The notes beneath the pieces were generated by a model, which saw only the letters and a list, made by a program, of their open reading frames with translations, searched no databases and had not been told where the DNA came from. From CAZACZ01 sp964483695 (lineage in GTDB: Bacteria; Deinococcota; Deinococci; Deinococcales; Trueperaceae): a stretch of 64,000 nt of DNA. The position numbers and the translations under genes were made by a program. Below are positions 8,360-16,292 of this stretch, one piece after another. Position 1 is the first letter of the stretch. Every line of letters starts with the position of its first letter. Location of the stretch: contig CAZACZ010000005.1 of NCBI GenBank assembly GCA_964483695.1, positions 9,078 through 73,077 of the forward strand, read 5' to 3'.

Positions 8360-10060
8360 TCAGTGGCAGGGGTGCTTCTCCAGGCGGCAGAAGCACGATG
8401 CGTCGATGGCCACGTCGGCTCGTGCCTTCGCCAGCGCTAGCCGCGGGCGCATCACCTTGGCCTCGTCCTCGCGCCCGAGGCGCTCCAGGCACTCGACGTA
8501 GCCCTGCAGGCTCCAGACGTTGTCGGGGTGCTGGCACGGGCGCGGCAGGTTGCCCGTCAGGCCCAGGTCGTCGCGGTACACCTCGTACGCCTCCTCGACC
8601 TGGCCCTGCTCCAGCAGCAGCGCGCCCAGCGCGTGACGCACGGGTTGCATCCACGCCCACGGCTCGTCGTACGGCAGGGAGTCGTCGAGTTCGGCCGAGT
8701 GGCGAAGGTGCTCGAAGGCGACCTCGAAGTTCCCGCGGCGGTACTCGAGTTCCCCGAGCATCATCTCGCGGGCGATCAGCAGGATGTCCTGGCAGGTGTT
8801 GTTGAACACCGTCCGAGACGCCGGCACGCTCTCCACGGCGCGCGCGAACTTCGCCCGCTCCGCGTCCGCCGCCGCCACGTCTCCCAACGCCGCGTGCGCG
8901 ATGGCCTTGCCGTAGTGGAGCATCGCGGTGGTCACGCAGTAGAGCTCCGGGTCGTGCGGCATCGGCTCGGCGAGCAGGTCGTGCCAGCGACCGAACCGCA
9001 CCAGGACGTGGACCTTCATGCTCAAGAACCCCTCGAGCCAGTCGGCCATCGGCGGGCTCTCGACGCGCAAGAGGCTCTCGGGCAGCGCTTCCTTCATGGC
9101 GTCCGCGGCCTGGAGGGCGGGCCGGAGTTGCCCGAGGAACATGGCCGCGTAGATCACGAAGTGGATGTCGTGGCAGCGGTAGAGGGTGTAGAAGTGCGCG
9201 CCCGGTTCGCGCGCGAAGAAGCGATCGTCGGCTGCCATCGCCTTCTGGTTCGCCACCAAGGCGTCGTAGTAGTTCCCGCACAGCACGTCGATGTGCGACG
9301 GCATGTGGCGCAAGTGACCGGCGTCGGGCACGAGGTCGCGCAAGGCGTCGCAGGCGCGCAGGGCGCGCTCCGGGTGCGGGGACATCTCGAGCACGTGGAT
9401 CAGCAGGTGCAGGAGCCCCGGATGCAGCGGCTGGTCGGTCGCCTCGCGCGCCGCGATGGCCTTCTCCAGCACCACCATGGCCTCGTGCGTGTCTGCGCCG
9501 GACGCCTCGACCCCTTCGTCGATGTCCCACAGCCGCCAGGGCGTGCGGTTGATGAGCGCCTCGGCGAACAGCGCCGCCACGTCGGGGTCGTCGGGGAAGC
9601 GCTGGTACACGCCGCGCATGGCGTCGGCGTAGGCGTCGTTCCAGGCGGCGAACGGCCCGCTGGCGCCGGCTCCGAGGGCGTCCGCCCCGACCGGGTAGCG
9701 CTCGGCGAGGGCCTCGATCAGGGCGGCCTCGACGGGGGCGGCGTGAGCGCGCAGCGCGAGCGCGCGCTGGGTGGCGGCGCGGGCCGTCGCTAGCGCGGCG
9801 GCGCGCTCCTCCTCCAGGAACGCTTCCCACGGCTTGTTGTAGTTCGGCCCGGCGGCGTACGCCTGGCCCCACGCCGCCATGGCGCACCTCGGGTCGAGCG
9901 CAGCTGCGCGCTCGAAGCAGCGCATCGACTCGTCGTGGTGGTAGCCGTAGCACCAGTTCAGGCCGCGGTCGAACCAGGTCTGGGCCTCCGGGTGCGTGGT
10001 GCTGACGTGGCGCCGGTACCGACCGAGGTCGTAGTACGCGCCGCTGCTTCCGCTTGCCAT
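8360..10060 (-). CDS. TPR-repeat protein (TPR38-like)
   Basis: A 566-residue cytoplasmic protein built from helical repeats. The N-terminus (WFDRGLNWCYGYHHDESMRC, then FERAAALDPRCAMAAWGQA) is a canonical TPR of the kind found in tetratricopeptide repeat 38-like proteins. Further TPR-like helices run through to about residue 540, ending with QGYVECLERLGREDEA. The last residues contain CFC and end HPCH, a small Cys/His cluster that could bind metal. The ATG at 10060 has GGAGG at a good distance. Monocistronic. Its role is unknown; TPR38-like proteins are poorly characterised. Confidence 0.75.
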   Translation of the reverse strand: MASGSSGAYYDLGRYRRHVSTTHPEAQTWFDRGLNWCYGYHHDESMRCFERAAALDPRCAMAAWGQAYAAGPNYNKPWEAFLEEERAAALATARAATQRALALRAHAAPVEAALIEALAERYPVGADALGAGASGPFAAWNDAYADAMRGVYQRFPDDPDVAALFAEALINRTPWRLWDIDEGVEASGADTHEAMVVLEKAIAAREATDQPLHPGLLHLLIHVLEMSPHPERALRACDALRDLVPDAGHLRHMPSHIDVLCGNYYDALVANQKAMAADDRFFAREPGAHFYTLYRCHDIHFVIYAAMFLGQLRPALQAADAMKEALPESLLRVESPPMADWLEGFLSMKVHVLVRFGRWHDLLAEPMPHDPELYCVTTAMLHYGKAIAHAALGDVAAADAERAKFARAVESVPASRTVFNNTCQDILLIAREMMLGELEYRRGNFEVAFEHLRHSAELDDSLPYDEPWAWMQPVRHALGALLLEQGQVEEAYEVYRDDLGLTGNLPRPCQHPDNVWSLQGYVECLERLGREDEAKVMRPRLALAKARADVAIDASCFCRLEKHPCH

Positions 10061-10140
10061 GGGCGAACCTCCCGGGTGATGCGAGGAACGTCCAGCTTAG
10101 CGGAAGGCCACCATGGCCGCGGTGCGGACCGGTGGCGCCG

Positions 10141-11790
10141 TCACTCGTTCTGCATCAGCCCGCGGATGGTGCCGGCTTCGTCGACGCGCACGTGCTTCGC
10201 CGCCGGGTCGCGCGGCAGCGCCGGCATGGTCACGATGTCGCCCATCAGCGCCACCACGAAGCCGGCGCCGGCCGACGCGCGGAGTTCTTGCACCGTGAGC
10301 GGGAAGCCCTTCGCCAAGCCGCCGCCCTTGGGATCCCCGGTGAACGACAGGTGCGTCTTGGCGATGCACACCGGCAGGCGATCCTGGCCGGCGGCGCGCA
10401 GGACCGCGAGGTCACGCTCGGCGTTCTCGGTGAGCGTGACCTCGTTGGCGCCGTAGAGCGTGCCGGCGACGGCGCGGATCTTGTCGAGCAGGTCGGCCGA
10501 CTCGGGGTAGAGGAAGGTCGGCTCGGGCGGGCACGCCTCGGTGGCGTCCAGCAAGGACAACAGCCGCTCCGCCAACGCCTCGCCGCCGGCGCCCCCGTCG
10601 GCGTAGGCGGTCACGCGCGCGGCGGCGGCGCCCTGCGTACCGGCGTGGTGCTCGACGGCGACGAGGGCCTCCTCGCGGTCGTCGGGGAAGACGTTGATCG
10701 CGACCAGCGCCGGGAGCCCGAAGGCGCGCACGTTCGCCAACTGGCGATCCAAGTGGCCGAGGCCGCGTTCCAGGCTACCGTCGCCGTGTGCCTCCAGGGC
10801 GCGCACCGTGACCACCAGCACGACCGCGCGCGGCCACAACCCAGCCTGACGCGACTTGAGCTCGAGGAACTTCTCGCCCCCGAGTTCGAACCCGAAGCCG
10901 GCCTCGGTGACCACCACGTCGGCGTGCGCCAGTGCGACCTTGGTGGCGACGACGCTGGAGCAACCGTGCGCGATGTTGCCGAACGGCCCCATGTGCACGA
11001 ACGCCGGCGCGCCCTCGCGCGTCTGCACCAGGTTGGGGTTCAGCGCGTCCTTCAGGAGCGCCAGCATGGCGTCCACCGCGCCGATGTCGTCGGCGGTGAC
11101 GGCGCTGCCATCCGCGCGCGTGCCCACCACGATGCGCGCCAGGCGGGCGCGGAGGTCCTCGAGCGAGTCGGCCAGCGCCATGATGGCCATGATCTCGCTG
11201 GCGGCGGTGATGTCGAAGCGCGTCCTGCGCTCGGCCTTCTTGCCCGCCGACACGACGATGCTGCGCAGTGCCCGGTCGTTGACGTCGAGGGCGCGCGACC
11301 ACGTCACGCGGTCGGGCGTGAGGCCGCTGGCGCCGCCGAAGTGCAGGTCGTTGTCGACCATCGCCGCCAACAGGTTGTGCGCCGCGGTGATGGCGTGCAG
11401 GTCTCCGGTGAAGTGCAGGTTGATGTCGTTCGCGGGTTCGACCTGCGCCTTGCCACCGCCGGTGCCGCCGCCCTTGATGCCGAACACCGGGCCGAGCGAC
11501 GGTTCGCGCAAGCACAGCGCCACGCGTGTACCGAGGCGGCGCAGGCCGTCGGTCAGGCCGACGCTGACGGTCGTCTTGCCTTCCCCGGCCTTGGTGGGGG
11601 TGATGGCGCTGACCAGCACCAGGCGGCCGTGGTGCCCGGGGTTCGCGCCGGCGCCCGCCTGGCCGTTGGTGGACGGCAGGTCGATCTTCGCCTTGGTCTT
11701 GCCGAGCGGCAGGACGGTGTCCGGGTCGAGCCCGAGTTCCCGGGCGACGTCGAGGATGGGGCGCAGAGACCGGCTCAGGGGATCGCTCAT
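10141..11790 (-). CDS. fhs: Formate--tetrahydrofolate ligase
   Basis: 549 residues, close to the usual 555. It makes 10-formyl-THF from formate, ATP and THF in cytosolic one-carbon metabolism. The start SDPLSRSLRPILDVARELGLD and the P-loop TPTKAGEGKTT near residue 60 are diagnostic, as is the FGIKGGGTGGG stretch. The C-terminus (AGFVVALMGDIVTMPALP) matches the family. I chose the ATG at 11790. A longer frame is open upstream, but this start gives the family length and has a TACCCT hexamer 9 nt before it. It stands alone, with no folD beside it. Confidence 0.97.
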   Translation of the reverse strand: MSDPLSRSLRPILDVARELGLDPDTVLPLGKTKAKIDLPSTNGQAGAGANPGHHGRLVLVSAITPTKAGEGKTTVSVGLTDGLRRLGTRVALCLREPSLGPVFGIKGGGTGGGKAQVEPANDINLHFTGDLHAITAAHNLLAAMVDNDLHFGGASGLTPDRVTWSRALDVNDRALRSIVVSAGKKAERRTRFDITAASEIMAIMALADSLEDLRARLARIVVGTRADGSAVTADDIGAVDAMLALLKDALNPNLVQTREGAPAFVHMGPFGNIAHGCSSVVATKVALAHADVVVTEAGFGFELGGEKFLELKSRQAGLWPRAVVLVVTVRALEAHGDGSLERGLGHLDRQLANVRAFGLPALVAINVFPDDREEALVAVEHHAGTQGAAAARVTAYADGGAGGEALAERLLSLLDATEACPPEPTFLYPESADLLDKIRAVAGTLYGANEVTLTENAERDLAVLRAAGQDRLPVCIAKTHLSFTGDPKGGGLAKGFPLTVQELRASAGAGFVVALMGDIVTMPALPRDPAAKHVRVDEAGTIRGLMQNE

Positions 11791-11805
11791 GGTACGTCGA
11801 GGGTA
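11791..11805 (-). promoter_or_regulatory. TANNNT -10 element close to the fhs start
   Basis: TACCCT at 11800-11805 (minus strand) ends 9 nt before the ATG at 11790. No Shine-Dalgarno sequence is present between. Confidence 0.45.
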
Positions 11806-11876
11806 CCGTCCGCCTACAAGCCCGCGCGACCTGCAAACGTCCCGGGTTCGCGTGGGGGACGGGCTCGGAGGCTCGG

Positions 11877-12452
11877 TCAGGCGCCGCTCTGCTTGCGCCT
11901 GGCCGCCCACTCGTCGCGCAGGATGGCGTAGTGGAACTCTTCGCCCCACGCGCCCTTGAACAGCTCGTTGTGGATGAAGTGCGCTTCGCGTCGCATCCCG
12001 AGGCGCTCCATCAGGGCCGCGGAGCGCTGGTTGCGGGCGTCGCAACTTCCGTAGATGCGGTGCAGCTTCAAGGCGTCGAAGCCCAGGTCGAGCAGCGCGC
12101 CCGCCGCTTCGGTGGCGTACCCCCGACCGCCGTAGCCTGGGTGGAACACGAAGCCGATCTCACCCTGCTGATGCACCCTGCTGCGCCACCGCAAGATGAC
12201 CTCGCCGATGAGCTTCGCGGCGCGCGGCTCCTCCACCGCCAGCGCCAGCACGTCGCCCTCCTCGCGCAGCGCGACGTTGCCCATCATGCGTTCCAGTTCG
12301 GAGCGAGCGGCCTCCGGCCCCAGCGCCTCGCCGTAGAGGTAGCGCGCCACGTCCTCGCGCGAGCGGATCGCGAACCAGTCGTCCTCGTCCGTGGCCCGGA
12401 AGGCGCGCAACGTGAGGCGTGCGGTGCGGATCGGCAGCGACGGGACCAGCAT
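11877..12452 (-). CDS. GNAT N-acetyltransferase, RimJ/RimL type
   Basis: 191 residues, one GNAT domain. It starts with the RimJ/L pattern IRTARLTLRAF. The acetyl-CoA loop is HPGYGGRGYATEAAGALL (motif A, Q/RxxGxG/A-like), and the last core region is NQRSAALMERLGMRREAHF. Such enzymes acetylate protein N-termini, antibiotics or small amines; the substrate here is unknown. Divergent from the DUF1697 gene with only 40 bp between the starts. Each of the two genes has its own TANNNT element in that gap. Confidence 0.9.
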   Translation of the reverse strand: MLVPSLPIRTARLTLRAFRATDEDDWFAIRSREDVARYLYGEALGPEAARSELERMMGNVALREEGDVLALAVEEPRAAKLIGEVILRWRSRVHQQGEIGFVFHPGYGGRGYATEAAGALLDLGFDALKLHRIYGSCDARNQRSAALMERLGMRREAHFIHNELFKGAWGEEFHYAILRDEWAARRKQSGA

Positions 12453-12467
12453 GGCTGGGTCAGCCTA
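12453..12467 (-). promoter_or_regulatory. TANNNT -10 element close to the acetyltransferase start
   Basis: TAGGCT at 12462-12467 (minus strand) ends 9 nt before the ATG at 12452. It faces a second element for the divergent gene in the same 40-bp gap. Confidence 0.45.
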
Positions 12468-12477
12468 CCTGGTCGGC

Positions 12478-12495
12478 TACACTGGCGGCGCCATG
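12478..12495 (+). promoter_or_regulatory. TANNNT -10 element close to the DUF1697 start
   Basis: TACACT at 12478-12483 ends 9 nt before the ATG at 12493. There is no ribosome site. Confidence 0.45.
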
Positions 12496-13086
12496 GAGAA
12501 ACCCTTCGCCACGCCCGAGGTTGGGTCCGTCGCTGCCTATGCCGGCTTCCTGCGTGGCGTGAACGTGGGCGGGAAGCGCAAGCTGCCGATGGACCACCTG
12601 CGCGCCTACCTCGGTGACTTGGGGGCCGCGAACGTCCGGAGCTACATCCAGAGCGGCAACGTCGTGTTCGAGGTGGCGCCGCACGACCTCGACGCCCTGC
12701 ACGCAGCCTTCGTGGCGAACGCCCCGGATCGCTTCGGGTTCGACCTCGCCTGGGTGGTGCGCAGCGCGGCGGAACTGGCGCGCGCCGTGCACGGCAACCC
12801 GTTCCTGGCCGATGAGCGCGCGCCGGGCGACGCCAAGACGCTTCACGTCGGGTTCCTAGACCGCACACCGGACCCCACGGCGGTGGCCGCGCTCCCGCCG
12901 AGCCCGTCGCCGCCCGACGCCTACCGGGTGCTCGACCGGGAGGTGTACCTCTTCCTCCCGAACGGCGTCGCCGGCTCCAAGTTGGCGGCGTCGCGCATGT
13001 TCGATGCCCTGGGCACGACGCTGACGGTGCGGAACTGGCGCACCGTGACCACGATGCTGGAGATGGTCACGTCGTTGGCGAGTTGA
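12493..13086 (+). CDS. DUF1697 family protein
   Basis: 197 residues. The DUF1697 signature is clear: YAGFLRGVNVGGKRKLPMDHL near residue 16, then VRSYIQSGNVVFE. The end (GTTLTVRNWRTVTTMLEMV) is also typical. The family is widespread in bacteria and its biochemical role is not established. I start at ATG 12493 because upstream in-frame codons lie inside the divergent acetyltransferase gene and this start fits the family length. A G-rich quadruplex motif lies just after the stop. Confidence 0.9.
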   Translation: MEKPFATPEVGSVAAYAGFLRGVNVGGKRKLPMDHLRAYLGDLGAANVRSYIQSGNVVFEVAPHDLDALHAAFVANAPDRFGFDLAWVVRSAAELARAVHGNPFLADERAPGDAKTLHVGFLDRTPDPTAVAALPPSPSPPDAYRVLDREVYLFLPNGVAGSKLAASRMFDALGTTLTVRNWRTVTTMLEMVTSLAS

Positions 13087-13087
13087 C

Positions 13088-13110
13088 GGGCGGGTGCGGG
13101 CGGGTGCGGG
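13088..13110 (+). other. G-quadruplex motif between convergent genes
   Basis: Five GGG runs separated by 1-3 nt (GGG-C-GGG-TGC-GGG-C-GGG-TGC-GGG) begin 2 bases after the DUF1697 stop. Any four of them satisfy the standard G3N1-7 rule. The motif is a 10-bp unit repeated. Confidence 0.6.
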
Positions 13111-13139
13111 CGTAGGCGCGCGGACGTCGCCTCGTCCCG

Positions 13140-14381
13140 TCAACGACGCGACTCCACCGCCCTGCGCACCAGACCGCGGCCCAACCCGGCGTCGACGCCG
13201 CCCTGGAACTGCAGGTGTTGCAGCGCGACGTGCACGTCCCGTAGCGCCCGTTGCAGCGGATGCGAAGCCTGCAGCGCGGCCGCGCCGCCGAGTCGGAACG
13301 CGCGCGGCACCAGCAGCGCCGCCGTCCGGGCAGCATGCAGGCTGGCGAGCACGACGTCGTCGCGGTCGACGCCGTCCGGCGCTTCGCCGCTCGCGACGCG
13401 GCGCCACACGCGCTCTACGACGTGGAACATGGCGTCGCGGGACGCCCGCGCTTCGGCTTCGATCTGGGCGTACTCGGTCGCCACGTGGTGCGGGATCCGC
13501 TCGAGGGCCGCTTCGACGGCCCGGTCCTCGTGCGGTGCGCCGTCGGGTGGTGCGTCGGGGCTCGCGCCGGCCCTGGCCGCGTCGGCTCGGTCCGCCGCGG
13601 CCGCGACGACGGTGTCGATGGCGCCGCGGGCGATGCCCGTCGCCACGGCCGCCAAGGTGCAGTACAGGAAGCCGACGAACGGGAAGGCGTACTGACGGCC
13701 CGGATGCCGCGGCGGATCGACGAAGATGGCGAAGGTCCGGTCTTCCGGGACGAAGACGTCGTCGACCGACACGTCGTGGCTTCCGGTGCCTCGCAAGCCG
13801 ACCACGTCCCACGTCTCGTGGATGGTGGCGTCGCGCAGGGCGAACGTCATCATGCGGGCGCGCGTCGAGGCGCCCGTGCTCGCCGCTACCGCGTCGTCGT
13901 CGATCACGACGCAGTTGCCGAGCATCCAGGTGGCGCGCCGGCACCCGCTGGCCATGCGCCAGCGCCCCGTGACGCGGTACCCGCCGTCGGTGCGCCTGGC
14001 CTCGCCGGACGGCGCGAACACGCCGGCGGTGGGGAGATCCGGGTCGTGCCAGAGCGTGGCGCGGGCGCCTTCCGGCGCCAGGAACCCACCGAACATGGTG
14101 CTGCCGGCGCCGATCGCGGCGCACCAACCGGCCGAACCGTCGGCGGCGGCCAGCGTCTCGATCACCCGCAGCGCGGTGGGGAGGTCCACCTCCCCGCCAC
14201 CGACGTCCCGCGGGGTCAGCATGCGGTACACACCCGCATCGGTGAACGCCCGGTGCACCTCCTCGGCCAGCATCGTGGCTCGCTCCCCGTCGGGAGCCAG
14301 CGCGCGGATGCGCGGCGTGAGCGCACGTGCGGCCGCCAGGATGTCCGGAACGTCCCGCGATCCTTCGTCGTGTGAGGACAT
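13140..14381 (-). CDS. Acyl-CoA dehydrogenase-like flavoprotein (HsaA/DszC group)
   Basis: About 413 residues. It resembles the flavin-dependent monooxygenase branch of the acyl-CoA dehydrogenase superfamily: a helical N-terminus with GVYRMLTPRDVGGGEVDL, then ETLAAADGSAGWCAAIG, and a middle beta domain with GYRVTGRWRMASGCRRATW. The C-terminal helical domain (about residues 235-400) matches the Acyl-CoA_dh_2 type. These enzymes oxidise or hydroxylate aromatic or acyl substrates with reduced flavin from a partner reductase; no reductase is adjacent. Starts at 14381 or 14390 are both possible, and neither has a strong ribosome site. Confidence 0.8.
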   Translation of the reverse strand: MSSHDEGSRDVPDILAAARALTPRIRALAPDGERATMLAEEVHRAFTDAGVYRMLTPRDVGGGEVDLPTALRVIETLAAADGSAGWCAAIGAGSTMFGGFLAPEGARATLWHDPDLPTAGVFAPSGEARRTDGGYRVTGRWRMASGCRRATWMLGNCVVIDDDAVAASTGASTRARMMTFALRDATIHETWDVVGLRGTGSHDVSVDDVFVPEDRTFAIFVDPPRHPGRQYAFPFVGFLYCTLAAVATGIARGAIDTVVAAAADRADAARAGASPDAPPDGAPHEDRAVEAALERIPHHVATEYAQIEAEARASRDAMFHVVERVWRRVASGEAPDGVDRDDVVLASLHAARTAALLVPRAFRLGGAAALQASHPLQRALRDVHVALQHLQFQGGVDAGLGRGLVRRAVESRR

Positions 14382-14620
14382 GACCCACATTGGCTGCTCG
14401 TCGCCGGGCGTGTCAACGAGGGAGGGCCGTGCTCCACGCACCACCGGTCATCGGGCCCGGCACGGCTGTGAGACGCAGCGGCGGTTCCCGCGCTCCACGC
14501 ACCACCGCTCCCCGGGACGCGCGACTCTAGGCGCGCCGCGTGCCGGCGCGGCAGGCTGGGGTCGTGAGTGGGCAGCGGCGGCCCTCGGCGCCGAGAACGC
14601 GAACCGTCGTGGCGCGTGCG
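14382..14620. other. Divergent intergenic region with a 16-bp direct repeat
   Basis: This 240-bp region separates two divergent genes. GCTCCACGCACCACCG occurs at 14431-14446 and again at 14492-14507, 61 bp apart centre to centre. It may hold binding sites for a regulator. No gene is visible. Confidence 0.45.
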
Positions 14621-16144
14621 ATGGCGGGTGTGACGATGCGCGCCCGTGCGTGCTTCGCGGTCTTCGTCGTGGGGTTGGCGCTGGGGTCGTTCGCGGTCGC
14701 GCAGGGTACGCCGCCCGGGGCGGATGCCGGCGCGGCGCCTGCCGACGCGGTCGGCGCCGCCGCACCTACCACCGTCGCCCTCTACCTCTTCTGGGGCGAC
14801 GGGTGCCCGCACTGCGCCAGCGAGAAGGCGTTCCTCGCCACCTTGCAGGAGCGCTACCCGGCGCTCGACGTCCGCGCCTTCGAGGTCTACCACGACGCAT
14901 CCAACCGCAGCCTGATGCTGGCCATGGCCGAGGCCTTTGGCCGTGAGGCGTCGGGCGTCCCCATGACGTTCCTGGGCGACTACGCCTGGGTGGGGTTCGG
15001 TACCCAGACCGCCGACCAGATCACGGCCGTGGTGCAGGACGGCTCGCGCTACCAGCTACCCGATGCCGCCAAGCGGCTGCCGCCCGAGGCACGCGCTGCC
15101 CTCGAGGAACGCATGTCCGCCGCGTCCGGGGCGGCCAGCGGTGTGGCCGATGCGGGGATGGCGGGTCCTGGGACCCCGGGATCGACCGCGCGGGCGTCCG
15201 CGGAAGGAAGCGACGGCGCGTCGCCCGCGGCCAGCGAATCGTCGACCAGCGCCGCGCCTGCCTCCACCGAGATCCGACTCCCGATCGTCGGCGTCGTCGA
15301 CGTCGCGGGCGGTTCGCTGCTCGTGGGTACGCTCCTGATCGCGCTCGCCGACGGGTTCAACCCGTGCTCGCTCTGGGTGCTGGCGTTGCTGCTGGCGGTG
15401 GTGGTGAACTCCCGCTCGCGTCGGCGCGTGGTGCTGGTCGGCCTGGTGTTCCTGGCCGTCGCGGCGATCGCGTACGCGACGTTCATCGCCGGGCTGTACA
15501 CGGTCTTCTCCTACGTCGGGTTCCTGACGTGGGTGCGCGTGGCGGTAGCGGCGATCGCGGTGGTAGTCGGCGCCATCAACCTCAAGGACTACTTCGCCTA
15601 CAAGCGCGGCCCCAGCCTCACCATCGACGACGCCGCCAAGCCGGGCATCTTCCGCGGCATCCGCAACGTCATGAGTGCACGCGCGTCGCTCGCTGCCACC
15701 GTGCTCGCCACGGGCAGCCTCGCGTTGGGCGTGACGCTGATCGAACTGCCGTGCACGGCGGGCCTCCCCGTGCTGTGGACCAACGTGGTGGCGGACGCGG
15801 GCGTCGGGCGTGGCGTGTTCGGCGCGCTGCTGCTGGTGTACATGCTGGTGTTCCTGATCGACGAGATGATCCTGTTCGGCGCGGCCGTGGTCACCATGCG
15901 CGCCGCGCGCGTCGACGAGCGCGAAGGGCGCGTCCTCAAGCTCGTCGGTGGCGCCGTGATGCTGGCGTTGGCCCTGGCGATGGTGGCGTGGCCCGACCTG
16001 CTCGATACCGTCACCGGCATGCTGCTGGTGTTCGGCGCCGCCTTGGTGGGCGCCGGCCTGGTGCTGGTGGTGCACCGCCTGGTGCACCCGGCCTCCAGCC
16101 CGCTGGCGCGGCCCGTCCGCGGCGGACCTGCCGGCCGGGCGTAG
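14621..16144 (+). CDS. Thioredoxin-like domain fused to DsbD/CcdA-like membrane domain
   Basis: 507 residues. After a signal sequence (residues 5-28), an extracytoplasmic thioredoxin-like domain carries WGDGCPHCASEK with Cys62-Pro-His-Cys65. A low-complexity Ala/Ser/Gly linker (about 165-220) leads to a membrane domain of six or more helices from about 230. That domain has paired Cys in GFNPCSLWVL and LIELPCTAGLP, the DsbD/CcdA arrangement for moving electrons across the membrane. The likely role is reduction of periplasmic disulfides, or cytochrome c/copper-protein maturation. ATG 14621 or 14636 could start it. Confidence 0.8.
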   Translation: MAGVTMRARACFAVFVVGLALGSFAVAQGTPPGADAGAAPADAVGAAAPTTVALYLFWGDGCPHCASEKAFLATLQERYPALDVRAFEVYHDASNRSLMLAMAEAFGREASGVPMTFLGDYAWVGFGTQTADQITAVVQDGSRYQLPDAAKRLPPEARAALEERMSAASGAASGVADAGMAGPGTPGSTARASAEGSDGASPAASESSTSAAPASTEIRLPIVGVVDVAGGSLLVGTLLIALADGFNPCSLWVLALLLAVVVNSRSRRRVVLVGLVFLAVAAIAYATFIAGLYTVFSYVGFLTWVRVAVAAIAVVVGAINLKDYFAYKRGPSLTIDDAAKPGIFRGIRNVMSARASLAATVLATGSLALGVTLIELPCTAGLPVLWTNVVADAGVGRGVFGALLLVYMLVFLIDEMILFGAAVVTMRAARVDEREGRVLKLVGGAVMLALALAMVAWPDLLDTVTGMLLVFGAALVGAGLVLVVHRLVHPASSPLARPVRGGPAGRA

Positions 16145-16226
16145 GCCCGCCGACCCGCTCGATCCCGCCGCGTTCAGCCCCGAGCGCGTCGCGACGCGCC
16201 ACTGACGTCCCCCCTGCGCCTCTGCG

Positions 16227-16232
16227 TAGAAT
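16227..16232 (+). promoter_or_regulatory. Probable -10 element of the mmsA/pyrimidine island
   Basis: TAGAAT lies about 60 nt before the mmsA start. A weak CTGACG hexamer is upstream with a long 19-nt spacer. This message would have a normal leader. Confidence 0.35.
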
Positions 16233-16292
16233 GTCGACACCGACAAGCGGTCACGGCACGGTGCCGGTACCCCATATCCCAATGCGAGGACG

